Assembly: GCA_963781105.1 (NCBI GenBank)
Contig: CAWAED010000015.1
Coordinates: forward strand, 1 to 64,000
DNA length: 64,000 nt
Direction of reading: 5' to 3'
Source of the DNA: Palsa-295 sp963781105
Lineage (GTDB): Bacteria > Acidobacteriota > Terriglobia > Acidiferrales > UBA7541
Numbering within the stretch: position 1 is the stretch's first letter; each line of letters starts with the position of its first letter. The notes under the pieces were generated by a model. It was not told the origin of the DNA, did not search any database, and saw only the letters and a program-made list of their open reading frames with translations. Shown here piece after piece: positions 56,162-63,074 of the stretch. Made by a program: the position numbers and the translations under genes.

Positions 56162-56428
56162 TCACTGCCAATCGGGGAATCCCAGCTTGTCGCGCTTGAT
56201 GACGCGTAGCGTGTGCAAAGCCTCCGCTAACGCCACTCGTTCACCGCGCCCATCGCTTCCTCGAAATACCACCTGAAGGCGCTCCAGAATCAGGAGCTCC
56301 ACATTATGCACTTTCTCGAACAGGGTATCCGGATCGGATTCCTCCCTGAGTGCCCTTAGAGGCTCTTGCCACTCCGAAAATTTCATTTCCTCGCCGCTCA
56401 TCTCGCTCGTTCCTCGCTGAATTTCCAT
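56162..56428 (-). CDS. Small hypothetical protein, third gene of a coupled operon
   Basis: An 88-residue acidic protein with two predicted helices (QEPLRALREESDPDTLFEKV and VELLILERLQVVFRG) and no known family. The ATG at 56428 overlaps the stop of the preceding gene as TGATG, so it is very probably translated from the same message. An ATG at 56401 is also possible. Confidence 0.65.
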   Translation of the reverse strand: MEIQRGTSEMSGEEMKFSEWQEPLRALREESDPDTLFEKVHNVELLILERLQVVFRGSDGRGERVALAEALHTLRVIKRDKLGFPDWQ

Positions 56429-56634
56429 CAATCCGCCGCCACGCCACCTGGACCGTGGGAATTGATCACCATTTTATTGCCCGTACGCATGTCCAGGATC
56501 ACGTACTCACCCGGCGCGCTCATCGCGAATTTCTGCACGTGCGCCGTGGCCTCCTCCATCGTCCTCGCCGCCGCCCGCCACAGCACGCTGCCGTTCGCTT
56601 CCTTCTGAAACACGTCGAATAGAACCTTGGTCAC
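56428..56634 (-). CDS. Small hypothetical protein, second gene of a coupled operon
   Basis: A 68-residue protein. It has a strand-helix pattern typical of small alpha-beta proteins (VLFDVFQKEANGSVLWRAA, then MEEATAHVQKFAMSAPGEYV and ILDMRTGNKMVI). No family recognised. The GTG start at 56634 overlaps the stop of the first gene as GTGA, and its own stop overlaps the third gene's ATG. No export signal. Confidence 0.65.
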   Translation of the reverse strand: MTKVLFDVFQKEANGSVLWRAAARTMEEATAHVQKFAMSAPGEYVILDMRTGNKMVINSHGPGGVAAD

Positions 56635-56801
56635 AGAGTCGCCCCCTCAGCGGTCGCGATTATCGTCTCGGGCAGACCATCCGCCTTCCGTTTGCCTCCC
56701 GCCTTCTTCCCTATCGCTTCTTTCCGCTTCAGCTCTGCCGCCGCAATCTTTCTGGCCACCGCCAGCGGTACTTGTTCGAAAACTGTTTTTCGTTTGATCA
56801 T
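56631..56801 (-). CDS. Small basic hypothetical protein, first gene of a coupled operon
   Basis: A 56-residue basic protein (IKRKTVFEQVPLAVARKIAA, then KAGGKRKADG) with a strong Shine-Dalgarno, AAGGAG, five bases before ATG 56801. A longer frame from GTG 56894 lacks one. The lysine-rich tail may bind nucleic acid; no family recognised. Confidence 0.6.
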   Translation of the reverse strand: MIKRKTVFEQVPLAVARKIAAAELKRKEAIGKKAGGKRKADGLPETIIATAEGATL

Positions 56802-57002
56802 GACGCTCCTTGTTTCCCCGTCGCCATCCACAGTAACCGGCCTCCGCTCATACGGGTCAAATCTTTTGGCCTCCGCCGTTTGCTTTCTCCCCACGAACTC
56901 GCGCCGTTAGCGATTCCCCCGCGCCGTTAGCGCGCCCCTCCCCGCCCTGATCTGCGGCTGATACGGTCTCGGCTCGCCCGGATTACGGTTCGTATTTTTT
57001 GC

Positions 57003-57032
57003 TTGACAAACTTTTTCACGGTTCGATACGAT
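57003..57032 (+). promoter_or_regulatory. Probable promoter of the small gene at 57075
   Basis: TTGACA at 57003-57008 and TACGAT at 57027-57032 are separated by 18 bases, close to the sigma-70 optimum. The start codon is about 43 bases after the -10 box. Confidence 0.55.
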
Positions 57033-57074
57033 AGCGCTACGTTAGTTTAATGAATCTATCGTGAGAGGTGATCC

Positions 57075-57359
57075 ATGCCAAACTCGCGCAACAAAAACCT
57101 TCCCATGCACTTTAAAACGATGGTGCAATCCGACGTCCCCCAGGGACGCAACGGCAAGCACAAGCTGATCGTCACCACCATCCTTGACGATCTGGATCAA
57201 CTCCAGAACGGGGCCGCCCTGAAAGTCCCCATCTCCGGCTTGGCCGCCTCCAAGGAGAAAATCCGCTCCGCCCTCAATCGCGCCACGCGCAAAGCCGGAC
57301 GCCGCGTGGCCACAGCCACCGACAGCACGTTCCTCTACGTCTGGAACATCCCCGACTAG
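57075..57359 (+). CDS. Small hypothetical basic protein
   Basis: A 94-residue protein. It has a basic N terminus (PNSRNKNLPMHFKTM), a central helix (IVTTILDDLDQLQNGAALKV) and a basic helix (ASKEKIRSALNRATRKAGRR) ending in a hydrophobic strand, TFLYVWNIP. It may bind DNA or RNA; no family recognised. Start: ATG at 57075 with GAGGTGA six bases before, and a good sigma-70-like promoter upstream. Confidence 0.75.
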   Translation: MPNSRNKNLPMHFKTMVQSDVPQGRNGKHKLIVTTILDDLDQLQNGAALKVPISGLAASKEKIRSALNRATRKAGRRVATATDSTFLYVWNIPD

Positions 57360-57390
57360 CCGAGGTTCCAGGGGTGGATTCTAGTTTTAA

Positions 57391-57420
57391 GTTGGAACGA
57401 AGTGAGGGATCTCTCTTCGA
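57391..57420. repeat. Dispersed intergenic repeat, family A (copy 8, diverged)
   Basis: GTTGGAACGAAGTGAGGGAT followed by CTCTCTTCGA; only the right half is close to the family. Confidence 0.5.
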
Positions 57421-57495
57421 TTGCAACGTCACCAGGTTTCTTGGCTGCTCCACCCTTCCGCTCGTGAAGTGTGGGGGCTTTACGCGAGATGAGAA

Positions 57496-57777
57496 TTACG
57501 CGGATTTCAACGCAGAATCTCTCTGTGCGAACCGAACCTTCGCCTTCGCGGCCTCTTCTTCCCGATTCCGCGGCGACGAATTCGTCTTGAGCGAATGCAA
57601 GAGCCGCGTCGACGCCTCCGCAATTTCGTCCACCGCAGCCTCGAACGCGACTTCATTCGCCTTCGACGGTTTGCTAAAACCGCTGATTTTCCGCGCAAAC
57701 TGCAGCGAAGCATTCCGAATTTCTTCCGCCGTCACAGGCGGCTCAAAGTTGAACAAAATTTTGATATTCCTGCACAT
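57496..57777 (-). CDS. DUF2277 family protein
   Basis: A 93-residue cytosolic protein matching DUF2277: the MCRNIKILFNFEPPVTAEEI start, VRKISG-like ARKISGFSKPS, then helix EVAFEAAVDEIAEASTRLLHSL, and a charged tail. Function is unknown. Start: ATG at 57777, in line with the conserved MCRNIK, with GAGGTG about six bases upstream. It follows the VOC gene by 29 bp in the same orientation. Confidence 0.85.
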   Translation of the reverse strand: MCRNIKILFNFEPPVTAEEIRNASLQFARKISGFSKPSKANEVAFEAAVDEIAEASTRLLHSLKTNSSPRNREEEAAKAKVRFAQRDSALKSA

Positions 57778-57806
57778 CGTCATCACCTCAAGACATTTGG
57801 TGCGGT

Positions 57807-58214
57807 TTACTTGAGCTGCTCCATCTCCGAAAAGCGCTTCACCCCATCCTCGTCTGCCGGTCCGGTGGCATCACTTCCCATCCGCATACGATGACCGTCC
57901 GGATCTTCCACATTCATTTCTCGAGTGCCCCAGGGCATATTCGTGGGAGGCAGCCGAATCACCGCGCCGCTCCTTTTATACTCCTCATGCAGCGCATCCA
58001 CATCCTCCGTGAAAATAGACATCCACACGCCCGCCTGCCCCTGCCCGCCTTCACAAAGAAAAATCTCAACTTTACCCCGCGCGACGCATCCAAACGTCGG
58101 CGGATCACCCCAGTCCCATTTCTTGCTGAAGCCCAGCTTGAGGACGTAGTAGTCCATCGACGCCGCAAAATTCTTAACATTCAAAATCGGAACCACGCAT
58201 TCAAATTCGTTCAC
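57807..58214 (-). CDS. VOC (glyoxalase/bleomycin-resistance) family protein
   Basis: A 135-residue cytosolic VOC-fold protein. The paired beta-alpha-beta modules are visible (VVPILNVKNFAASMDYYVLK and VWMSIFTEDVDALHEEYKRSG), closing with a metal-site-like EMNVEDPDGHRMRMG. VOC proteins include dioxygenases, glyoxalases and bleomycin-binding proteins; none can be assigned here. Start: GTG at 58214 with GGAGGGGGAG upstream. Confidence 0.85.
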   Translation of the reverse strand: MNEFECVVPILNVKNFAASMDYYVLKLGFSKKWDWGDPPTFGCVARGKVEIFLCEGGQGQAGVWMSIFTEDVDALHEEYKRSGAVIRLPPTNMPWGTREMNVEDPDGHRMRMGSDATGPADEDGVKRFSEMEQLK

Positions 58215-58353
58215 GCGCCCGCTCCCCCTCCACAGCCTCTAGTCTCAGGCTTCCTCGATTGTGGCCTAATAGAGTAACTGTTTCAAAGGGGGATGGGCCA
58301 CCACCGGGGATCTTGCCCTACGCCGCAAGTAATCGGCTGACTGTCCTGGTTCC

Positions 58354-58375
58354 GAGCGCCGTAGGTGCGACACAA
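58354..58375. repeat. Dispersed intergenic repeat, family C (single unit)
   Basis: GAGCGCCGTAGGTGCGACAC, one unit of the family also seen at 46168-46260. Confidence 0.55.
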
Positions 58376-58410
58376 ACCGAGAAATCGGGGCTGGCTTTTG
58401 ATTCTCGTTG

Positions 58411-58444
58411 TGATCCCGGGCGCAGCGATGGACCTCTCTTCGCT
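58411..58444. repeat. Dispersed intergenic repeat, family A (copy 9, diverged)
   Basis: TGATCCCGGGCGCAGCGATG followed by GACCTCTCTTCGCT; it lies 36 bp after a family C unit. Confidence 0.55.
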
Positions 58445-58493
58445 TTAACGCCGGCGCTTCTTGTCAAAAAGGGCGAGGAACTTGCGATGCACA

Positions 58494-58802
58494 TCACTCG
58501 ATCGCATCCCGCAACTTATAAAGCGCCGCAACATACACGCCGGTGTTCTGTATCAGGTATAGAGGCGTCACGATCAGAGAAATCGTGCCCCAGGGCCCAA
58601 GCAAGAGGTTCTTTCCCGCAAATTCCCAATACCGTTTGTGGATGCAAGGTTTGCACAGATCGCCATTCACCGTGTAGGTCCGCCGCGCCAGCAGCATCCC
58701 CACATTGCGGTAAAAAGTTACGAGCTTGGTCTGGCGCATGTTTCCACAAGCCTGGCAACGCCCAGGCGCGAAGTGAGTCGGCCCCAAGTTGGTTTCGGAC
58801 AT
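58494..58802 (-). CDS. Small zinc-ribbon membrane protein
   Basis: A 102-residue protein with two CxxC pairs (RCQACGNM and LCKPCIHK) and one C-terminal membrane segment (WGTISLIVTPLYLIQNTGVYV). The cysteine pairs probably bind zinc. Start: ATG at 58802, with GGAG about nine bases upstream. No family or partner recognised. Confidence 0.7.
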   Translation of the reverse strand: MSETNLGPTHFAPGRCQACGNMRQTKLVTFYRNVGMLLARRTYTVNGDLCKPCIHKRYWEFAGKNLLLGPWGTISLIVTPLYLIQNTGVYVAALYKLRDAIE

Positions 58803-58975
58803 AGCCCGCTTCTCCAGCGAGCAAAATGATTGCCCGGATTCTCCATCGCGTTAAGTACCAAGTCAAGTAAACAGGAGGGTAGATGGCCGACGCTTCTACC
58901 TCATATCGAGGTTGCGCTTAGGTCTTCAGGCTGCAGCACTCTCGCCGCAGGCGCGGGTGCCTGTTTGCGTTCGCG

Positions 58976-59030
58976 AAGCGCCGGAGGCGAGGAACAAGTT
59001 AGCCGGCGCGGAAGCGCCGGAAAAATCCCA
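58976..59030. repeat. Dispersed intergenic repeat, family C
   Basis: GAAGCGCCGGAGGCGAGGAA then CAAGTTAGCCGGCGCGGAAG then CGCCGGAAAAATC. It aligns with 46168-46220 over most of its length. The remaining gap to 59156 holds no gene. Confidence 0.6.
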
Positions 59031-59156
59031 CGAGGATCCCGAGCGCCGCCGGGCACTCATTCCAGCACCCATTGGGGATCGAAATCCACGCCATGTTTTT
59101 TTCAGCAAGGCGATGAATTCGACGTTTGGTCAAAGGACGGGCCACCAATCCGTCCC

Positions 59157-60890
59157 TCATTGCGGCGGTGTGGATGGTGCCGCATTTCCGGGCGTCGAAT
59201 CGTCGGATCCTAGTTTCTTGGTTGACGGTTTTCTTCCCGACGTCGCCCCGCCGTGCGTCGCGGCGCCCGAACCGTCACCTTGATCGCGCGTGAGGAACGG
59301 AAAGAACGGAAACAGCTCAAACGGATCGTATTCCCGCGCTGATACCGGTGCCGCGGGCTTCGCCTTGAGCAATGTGACCTGATTGCTCCAGGGATCCAGC
59401 TTCACCCGAGTGCCCATGCGAACCGCGACCGGCTGGCCGGACTTTCCAGTCCGTTGGCTCGCATTGGCGCCCGCGAGCTCGCCGCCCAAGTTCACCCGGT
59501 CGCCAACGCGGGGACTGATCAACGCGGTCAGGACTTTGTGCTCGCCGCCTACCTGCTCGAGGAACGAACCGGGACTATCGAGCTTGTTCTTGTACGGAGA
59601 ATTCCGCATCAATTCGAACGCCTTCTGGTTCGCCGCCTGAATCTCGCTGTCGCTGTACTTGAACAGGAAGTGCCCGGATTCATTCAGCCTCGCGAGCCCC
59701 ACGTCGCCCCCGGGGGTTACATCCCCCTTCGTCTTGGTCTTCGTTTTCGCCGGTGCCGCCTTAACAAGTATCGTGGCCATTTCCTGCGCCAGCATCGCAG
59801 CCAGGCTCGGTTCATCCGGCAAGGCGTCCAACAATCCGCGGCTCAGCACGATCGTGTGTCCGGCCGAAAATGATTCGAGCGTGGTAGTCAAAAGAGTCCG
59901 GCAGCGAATTTCCGGCTGAATGTCCAGATTGTTGGTCACTTCCAGATTGTTCACCACGATTTCCATGATGTGATCGAGTTCCCCGCGCGGCGCCAGCAGG
60001 CCCACAGCCTCGAGCTCCCGAATCGTCGGATTCGCCGTGTCATCCGCTCCGCTGCCTTCCGAAGATGCCGACGCTTCGTGCACATCCTCTTCCGGATGGT
60101 TACCTTTCGGGCCGTAACCCCAGAACCGTGTTTGCGACTTGAATCGCACCGCGCGCTCCTTGCCGACCGATTCTTCCGTATAAATGTACGCCGGAAGCCA
60201 GGTGCTCCCTTCGAGGTTCAGGCGCCAACTGTCAAAATGCACTTCCCGTCCTTTGGTTCCTTCCTTCGCGCCATGGACGCCGTTAATTCGCACGATCGTG
60301 AAATTTTGATCCTCCGCCCAGATGCGTCCTGAGAAACGTTCATCGCCCGTATCTGGCAGAGGCATCACATCAAACACGAAGCAGCGGACTTCGCCTAGCA
60401 ATTCACGGCGCACGAACTCGAATCGGTAGTGCTCGCGATCGAAATCCTGCGGATCCACGTAGGCCATCTGCACAAAGTTGTCTTCTCGGTGGGACTCGGA
60501 CTTGCCGATCAATGGCACCTCGTGCTCTTTGTCGCTGCTGAGGAACCGTTGTCCTATCGCGCGTCCCGCGAGGTTCGCGGAACCAAGGAAATAGTGGTCA
60601 CCCGCCGGCACCGCTCCCGTGTCGGTGCCAGTGCTAGGCTTCATGTCCTGAATGTAGACTTCCATGACCGGGGTAAACCGCGAGATCGTCGCGATTTCAT
60701 CCCGCTCGCGCGCCACCACGCGATCAATCGCCTGATCCACGGTAGTGACCTGCGCACCGGAAGAACGGGGAGCGGAACTGGATGTGGAAGATTGGTCAGC
60801 GCCACGCCGCGTTTGCGCGCCGGCGGAACCGGCACAAAGCAGGGTGCCAGCTAGAAAAACAAAGAGAATACGATGGTTCGAGGTATGCAT
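59157..60890 (-). CDS. Exported M48-peptidase-like protein with degenerate zinc motif
   Basis: A 577-residue exported protein (signal peptide ILFVFLAGTLLCAGSAGA). An N-terminal domain of about 250 residues (EVYIQDMKPSTGTDTGAVPA onward) is followed by an M48-like core around residues 320-370. The consensus HEhaH zinc motif reads LAQEMATIL here, so both zinc-binding histidines are gone and only the glutamate remains. Protease activity is unlikely. The C-terminal tail is Gly/Ser/Thr-rich and low complexity. Start ATG at 60890 has no evident Shine-Dalgarno but the signal peptide fixes it. Confidence 0.75.
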   Translation of the reverse strand: MHTSNHRILFVFLAGTLLCAGSAGAQTRRGADQSSTSSSAPRSSGAQVTTVDQAIDRVVARERDEIATISRFTPVMEVYIQDMKPSTGTDTGAVPAGDHYFLGSANLAGRAIGQRFLSSDKEHEVPLIGKSESHREDNFVQMAYVDPQDFDREHYRFEFVRRELLGEVRCFVFDVMPLPDTGDERFSGRIWAEDQNFTIVRINGVHGAKEGTKGREVHFDSWRLNLEGSTWLPAYIYTEESVGKERAVRFKSQTRFWGYGPKGNHPEEDVHEASASSEGSGADDTANPTIRELEAVGLLAPRGELDHIMEIVVNNLEVTNNLDIQPEIRCRTLLTTTLESFSAGHTIVLSRGLLDALPDEPSLAAMLAQEMATILVKAAPAKTKTKTKGDVTPGGDVGLARLNESGHFLFKYSDSEIQAANQKAFELMRNSPYKNKLDSPGSFLEQVGGEHKVLTALISPRVGDRVNLGGELAGANASQRTGKSGQPVAVRMGTRVKLDPWSNQVTLLKAKPAAPVSAREYDPFELFPFFPFLTRDQGDGSGAATHGGATSGRKPSTKKLGSDDSTPGNAAPSTPPQ

Positions 60891-61044
60891 CGCGGCGCAC
60901 GCTACTGACTTTGGTATTCACGGAATCGTACGTCATCGGGTAGTTCACGGCAAGGAATTCGTACCCGGCGTGTCGCGAAAAAGCCTCCATGCACCACATT
61001 CATTTAACTGTGCCGCACGAAGATCGCAGTGTATTTGTAGTCGC

Positions 61045-61203
61045 TTATGCTTTGGACTGACCATCCTCTCGCGAGGCATCCTTCGGTGATTCGGGACTCT
61101 CTGCTAGAGATTCGTTCTGTATCGGCGTTGCAATTGCGGTTCCGAAGAACTCCGCGCGGGCTTTCTCAAAAGAATCTTCCGTCATCCGATCCGATCGTGT
61201 CAT
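61045..61203 (-). CDS. Very small acidic hypothetical protein
   Basis: A 52-residue protein, acidic in its C-terminal half (NESLAESPESPKDASRED). ATG at 61203 has AAAGG seven bases upstream. The sequence is protein-like but has no known family. Confidence 0.45.
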   Translation of the reverse strand: MTRSDRMTEDSFEKARAEFFGTAIATPIQNESLAESPESPKDASREDGQSKA

Positions 61204-61571
61204 TTTTGGCCTTTCGATCCCTGAGCTCACCGACTCAAGCAACCAGTCAGCGTGAAATAGTGCAACTCAGGTACCAGACCGTTTCATCCACTGCGCGGAA
61301 ATTTTGCCGCAGATAGAAGGGACTTACACGAATCACAACGCGCCAGGAACCACAGATGCCCATGCGCCAGGTTGAATTTTTCCACCATCGTTGAATAATT
61401 CAACATGGACTCGAAAAGAAAAACGTCGCGGCGCACCGATAACTCCTCTGAATTCAGAAAAATCGCGCAACTCGAAAAACAGTCCAAGCCTGCGACCAGC
61501 CTCTAACTCAGAAGCATCCAACAAGCGTTGGACGTAATTGTCATTTTGAATCGACCATCAGGAGAAACGAA
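61204..61571. other. Gap before the Gly/Lys-rich gene, no supported gene
   Basis: A 33-codon frame at 61405-61506 (plus) is protein-like but lacks a Shine-Dalgarno. The rest holds nothing recognisable. Confidence 0.35.
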
Positions 61572-62054
61572 ATGAAAGCGAGTCTCCAATTCGCCCTGAT
61601 TCTTGGCGCAGCGTGCGTATCTATTCTATTGAGCCAGCCCGCCGTCGCGCACCCCGCGAATCCACGTCAAAATCAGGCCGTCTCCCAACCGCAATCCGCG
61701 CCGCATGCCCATGATAAAGACCAGAAACCCGGAACCAGCCCCGGCAAGGACGTGGGCAAGGGCGGTGAGGACATTGGCAAAGGCACAGCCAAGGGCGCGG
61801 GGAGCCTCGGTAAAGGCACTGCCGGGGCGGTCGGCAATGCCGCTACTTTGCACCCCGGCGGCGCCGCTGCCGATCTCGGGAAAGGCGCTGCGGGAGCCGG
61901 CAAGGACGTCGGCGTAGGCGCCGGAAAAGGCGCGGGCAAAATCGGCGAAGGAAGCGCGAAGGGAATCGGAAAGCTGGGCGGCAAGATCTTCCACCGGGGC
62001 GGCAAGAACAAAGACAAGAACATGGACAAGATCAAAGACAAATCCGACGCGTAA
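61572..62054 (+). CDS. Exported Gly/Lys-rich repeat protein
   Basis: A 160-residue exported protein with a signal peptide (LQFALILGAACVSILL, cleavage near VAHP). The mature part is built almost entirely of Gly-, Lys- and Ala-rich units such as GKDVGKGGEDIGKG, GKGAGKIGEGSAKGIGKLGG and ends with a charged NKDKNMDKIKDKSDA. It is a hydrophilic, probably disordered chain; hydrophilin- or LEA-like protection is one guess. ATG at 61572 has CAGGAGA six bases before. Confidence 0.75.
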   Translation: MKASLQFALILGAACVSILLSQPAVAHPANPRQNQAVSQPQSAPHAHDKDQKPGTSPGKDVGKGGEDIGKGTAKGAGSLGKGTAGAVGNAATLHPGGAAADLGKGAAGAGKDVGVGAGKGAGKIGEGSAKGIGKLGGKIFHRGGKNKDKNMDKIKDKSDA

Positions 62055-62208
62055 ACAGCCTTTCCACAGCTTCCAAGCTATCCAACCGCAACCGCCACTC
62101 ACCACCGAATCTTTCGCCTTTTCTTCGCGTAACCCCGACAGCTACACCGCACTAACTCCATTGCAATTAGGCGGTCCATCGGTGAGAATCTCGGTCTCGG
62201 AGGTCGCC

Positions 62209-63039
62209 ATGGCCGCAAGTTGGAAGGGCTTTATCACGTTCGGGCTCATTTCGATTCCCATCGAGCTGTCGCCTGCGGCTCGCACAGAGCGTATCAGCTT
62301 CAACCAGATCCACTCCGTATGCCACTCGCGCCTGAAGCAGCCGTTGTATTGTCCGACGTGCGAGAAAATGGTTGACCGCTCCGAAATCGAAAAGGGCTAC
62401 GAATACGAGAAGGACCAATACCTCCTCTTCACCAAAGAAGAGTTGGAAGAGATCGAGCCCGACTCCGCGCAATCCATGGAGATTCTGAGCTTCGTCAAAG
62501 TCGCAGAGATTGATCCCGTTTATTTTGACGCGTCGTATTACGTAAAGCCGGACGAAGCCGGAGTCAAAGCCTACAGTCTGTTACTCGACGCCATGAAAAA
62601 GACCGGCTACGCGGGAATCGCTAAAGTCACGATGCACAATCGCGAGAACATCGTAATTATCCGTGCGCGAGAAAACGGATTCACGCTGCACACCATGTTC
62701 TATCCGAACGAAATCCGCCAGGCGGCCGAAGTGACCAGCCCGAATAAATCCGAAGTCAAAAAAGAGGAATCGCAGCTGGCGATGCAACTGATCGAGAGTT
62801 TGGCTGCGCCATTTGAACCGGAGCAATATCGGGACTCATACCAAATGGAGCTGGAGAAGCTCATTGAAGCCAAGGCCAAGGGCCAGAAACTCACCGTCGC
62901 TCCCCGCGCCAAGCAAGCACCCGTCATCGATTTGATGGCAGCACTGAAGCAAAGCCTGAAATCGAAAGACGCGCCGAAGAAAACCTTGCTGCGCGCTGTT
63001 CCAGCTAAGACCGAAAAGAAACCTCGAAAAGTCGGCTAG
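62209..63039 (+). CDS. ku: Ku-like non-homologous end-joining protein
   Basis: A 276-residue DNA-end-binding protein of the bacterial Ku family. The start motif WKGFITFGLISIPIELSPAA, the CPTCEK block (residue about 50) and the YVKPDEAGVKAYSLLLDAM block are characteristic. A basic C-terminal tail (KSKDAPKKTLLRAVPAKTEK) probably contacts DNA or ligase. The partner LigD is not in the window. ATG at 62209 has GGAGGT seven bases upstream. Confidence 0.95.
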   Translation: MAASWKGFITFGLISIPIELSPAARTERISFNQIHSVCHSRLKQPLYCPTCEKMVDRSEIEKGYEYEKDQYLLFTKEELEEIEPDSAQSMEILSFVKVAEIDPVYFDASYYVKPDEAGVKAYSLLLDAMKKTGYAGIAKVTMHNRENIVIIRARENGFTLHTMFYPNEIRQAAEVTSPNKSEVKKEESQLAMQLIESLAAPFEPEQYRDSYQMELEKLIEAKAKGQKLTVAPRAKQAPVIDLMAALKQSLKSKDAPKKTLLRAVPAKTEKKPRKVG

Positions 63040-63074
63040 CACTCTCGGCGCTTGTCGTTTCCAAGGCCTTGGCC

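Noticed and set aside
61405..61506. A 33-codon plus-strand frame (MDSKRKTSRRTDNSS...)
   Set aside because: Protein-like but without Shine-Dalgarno or homologues that I know; too short to support.
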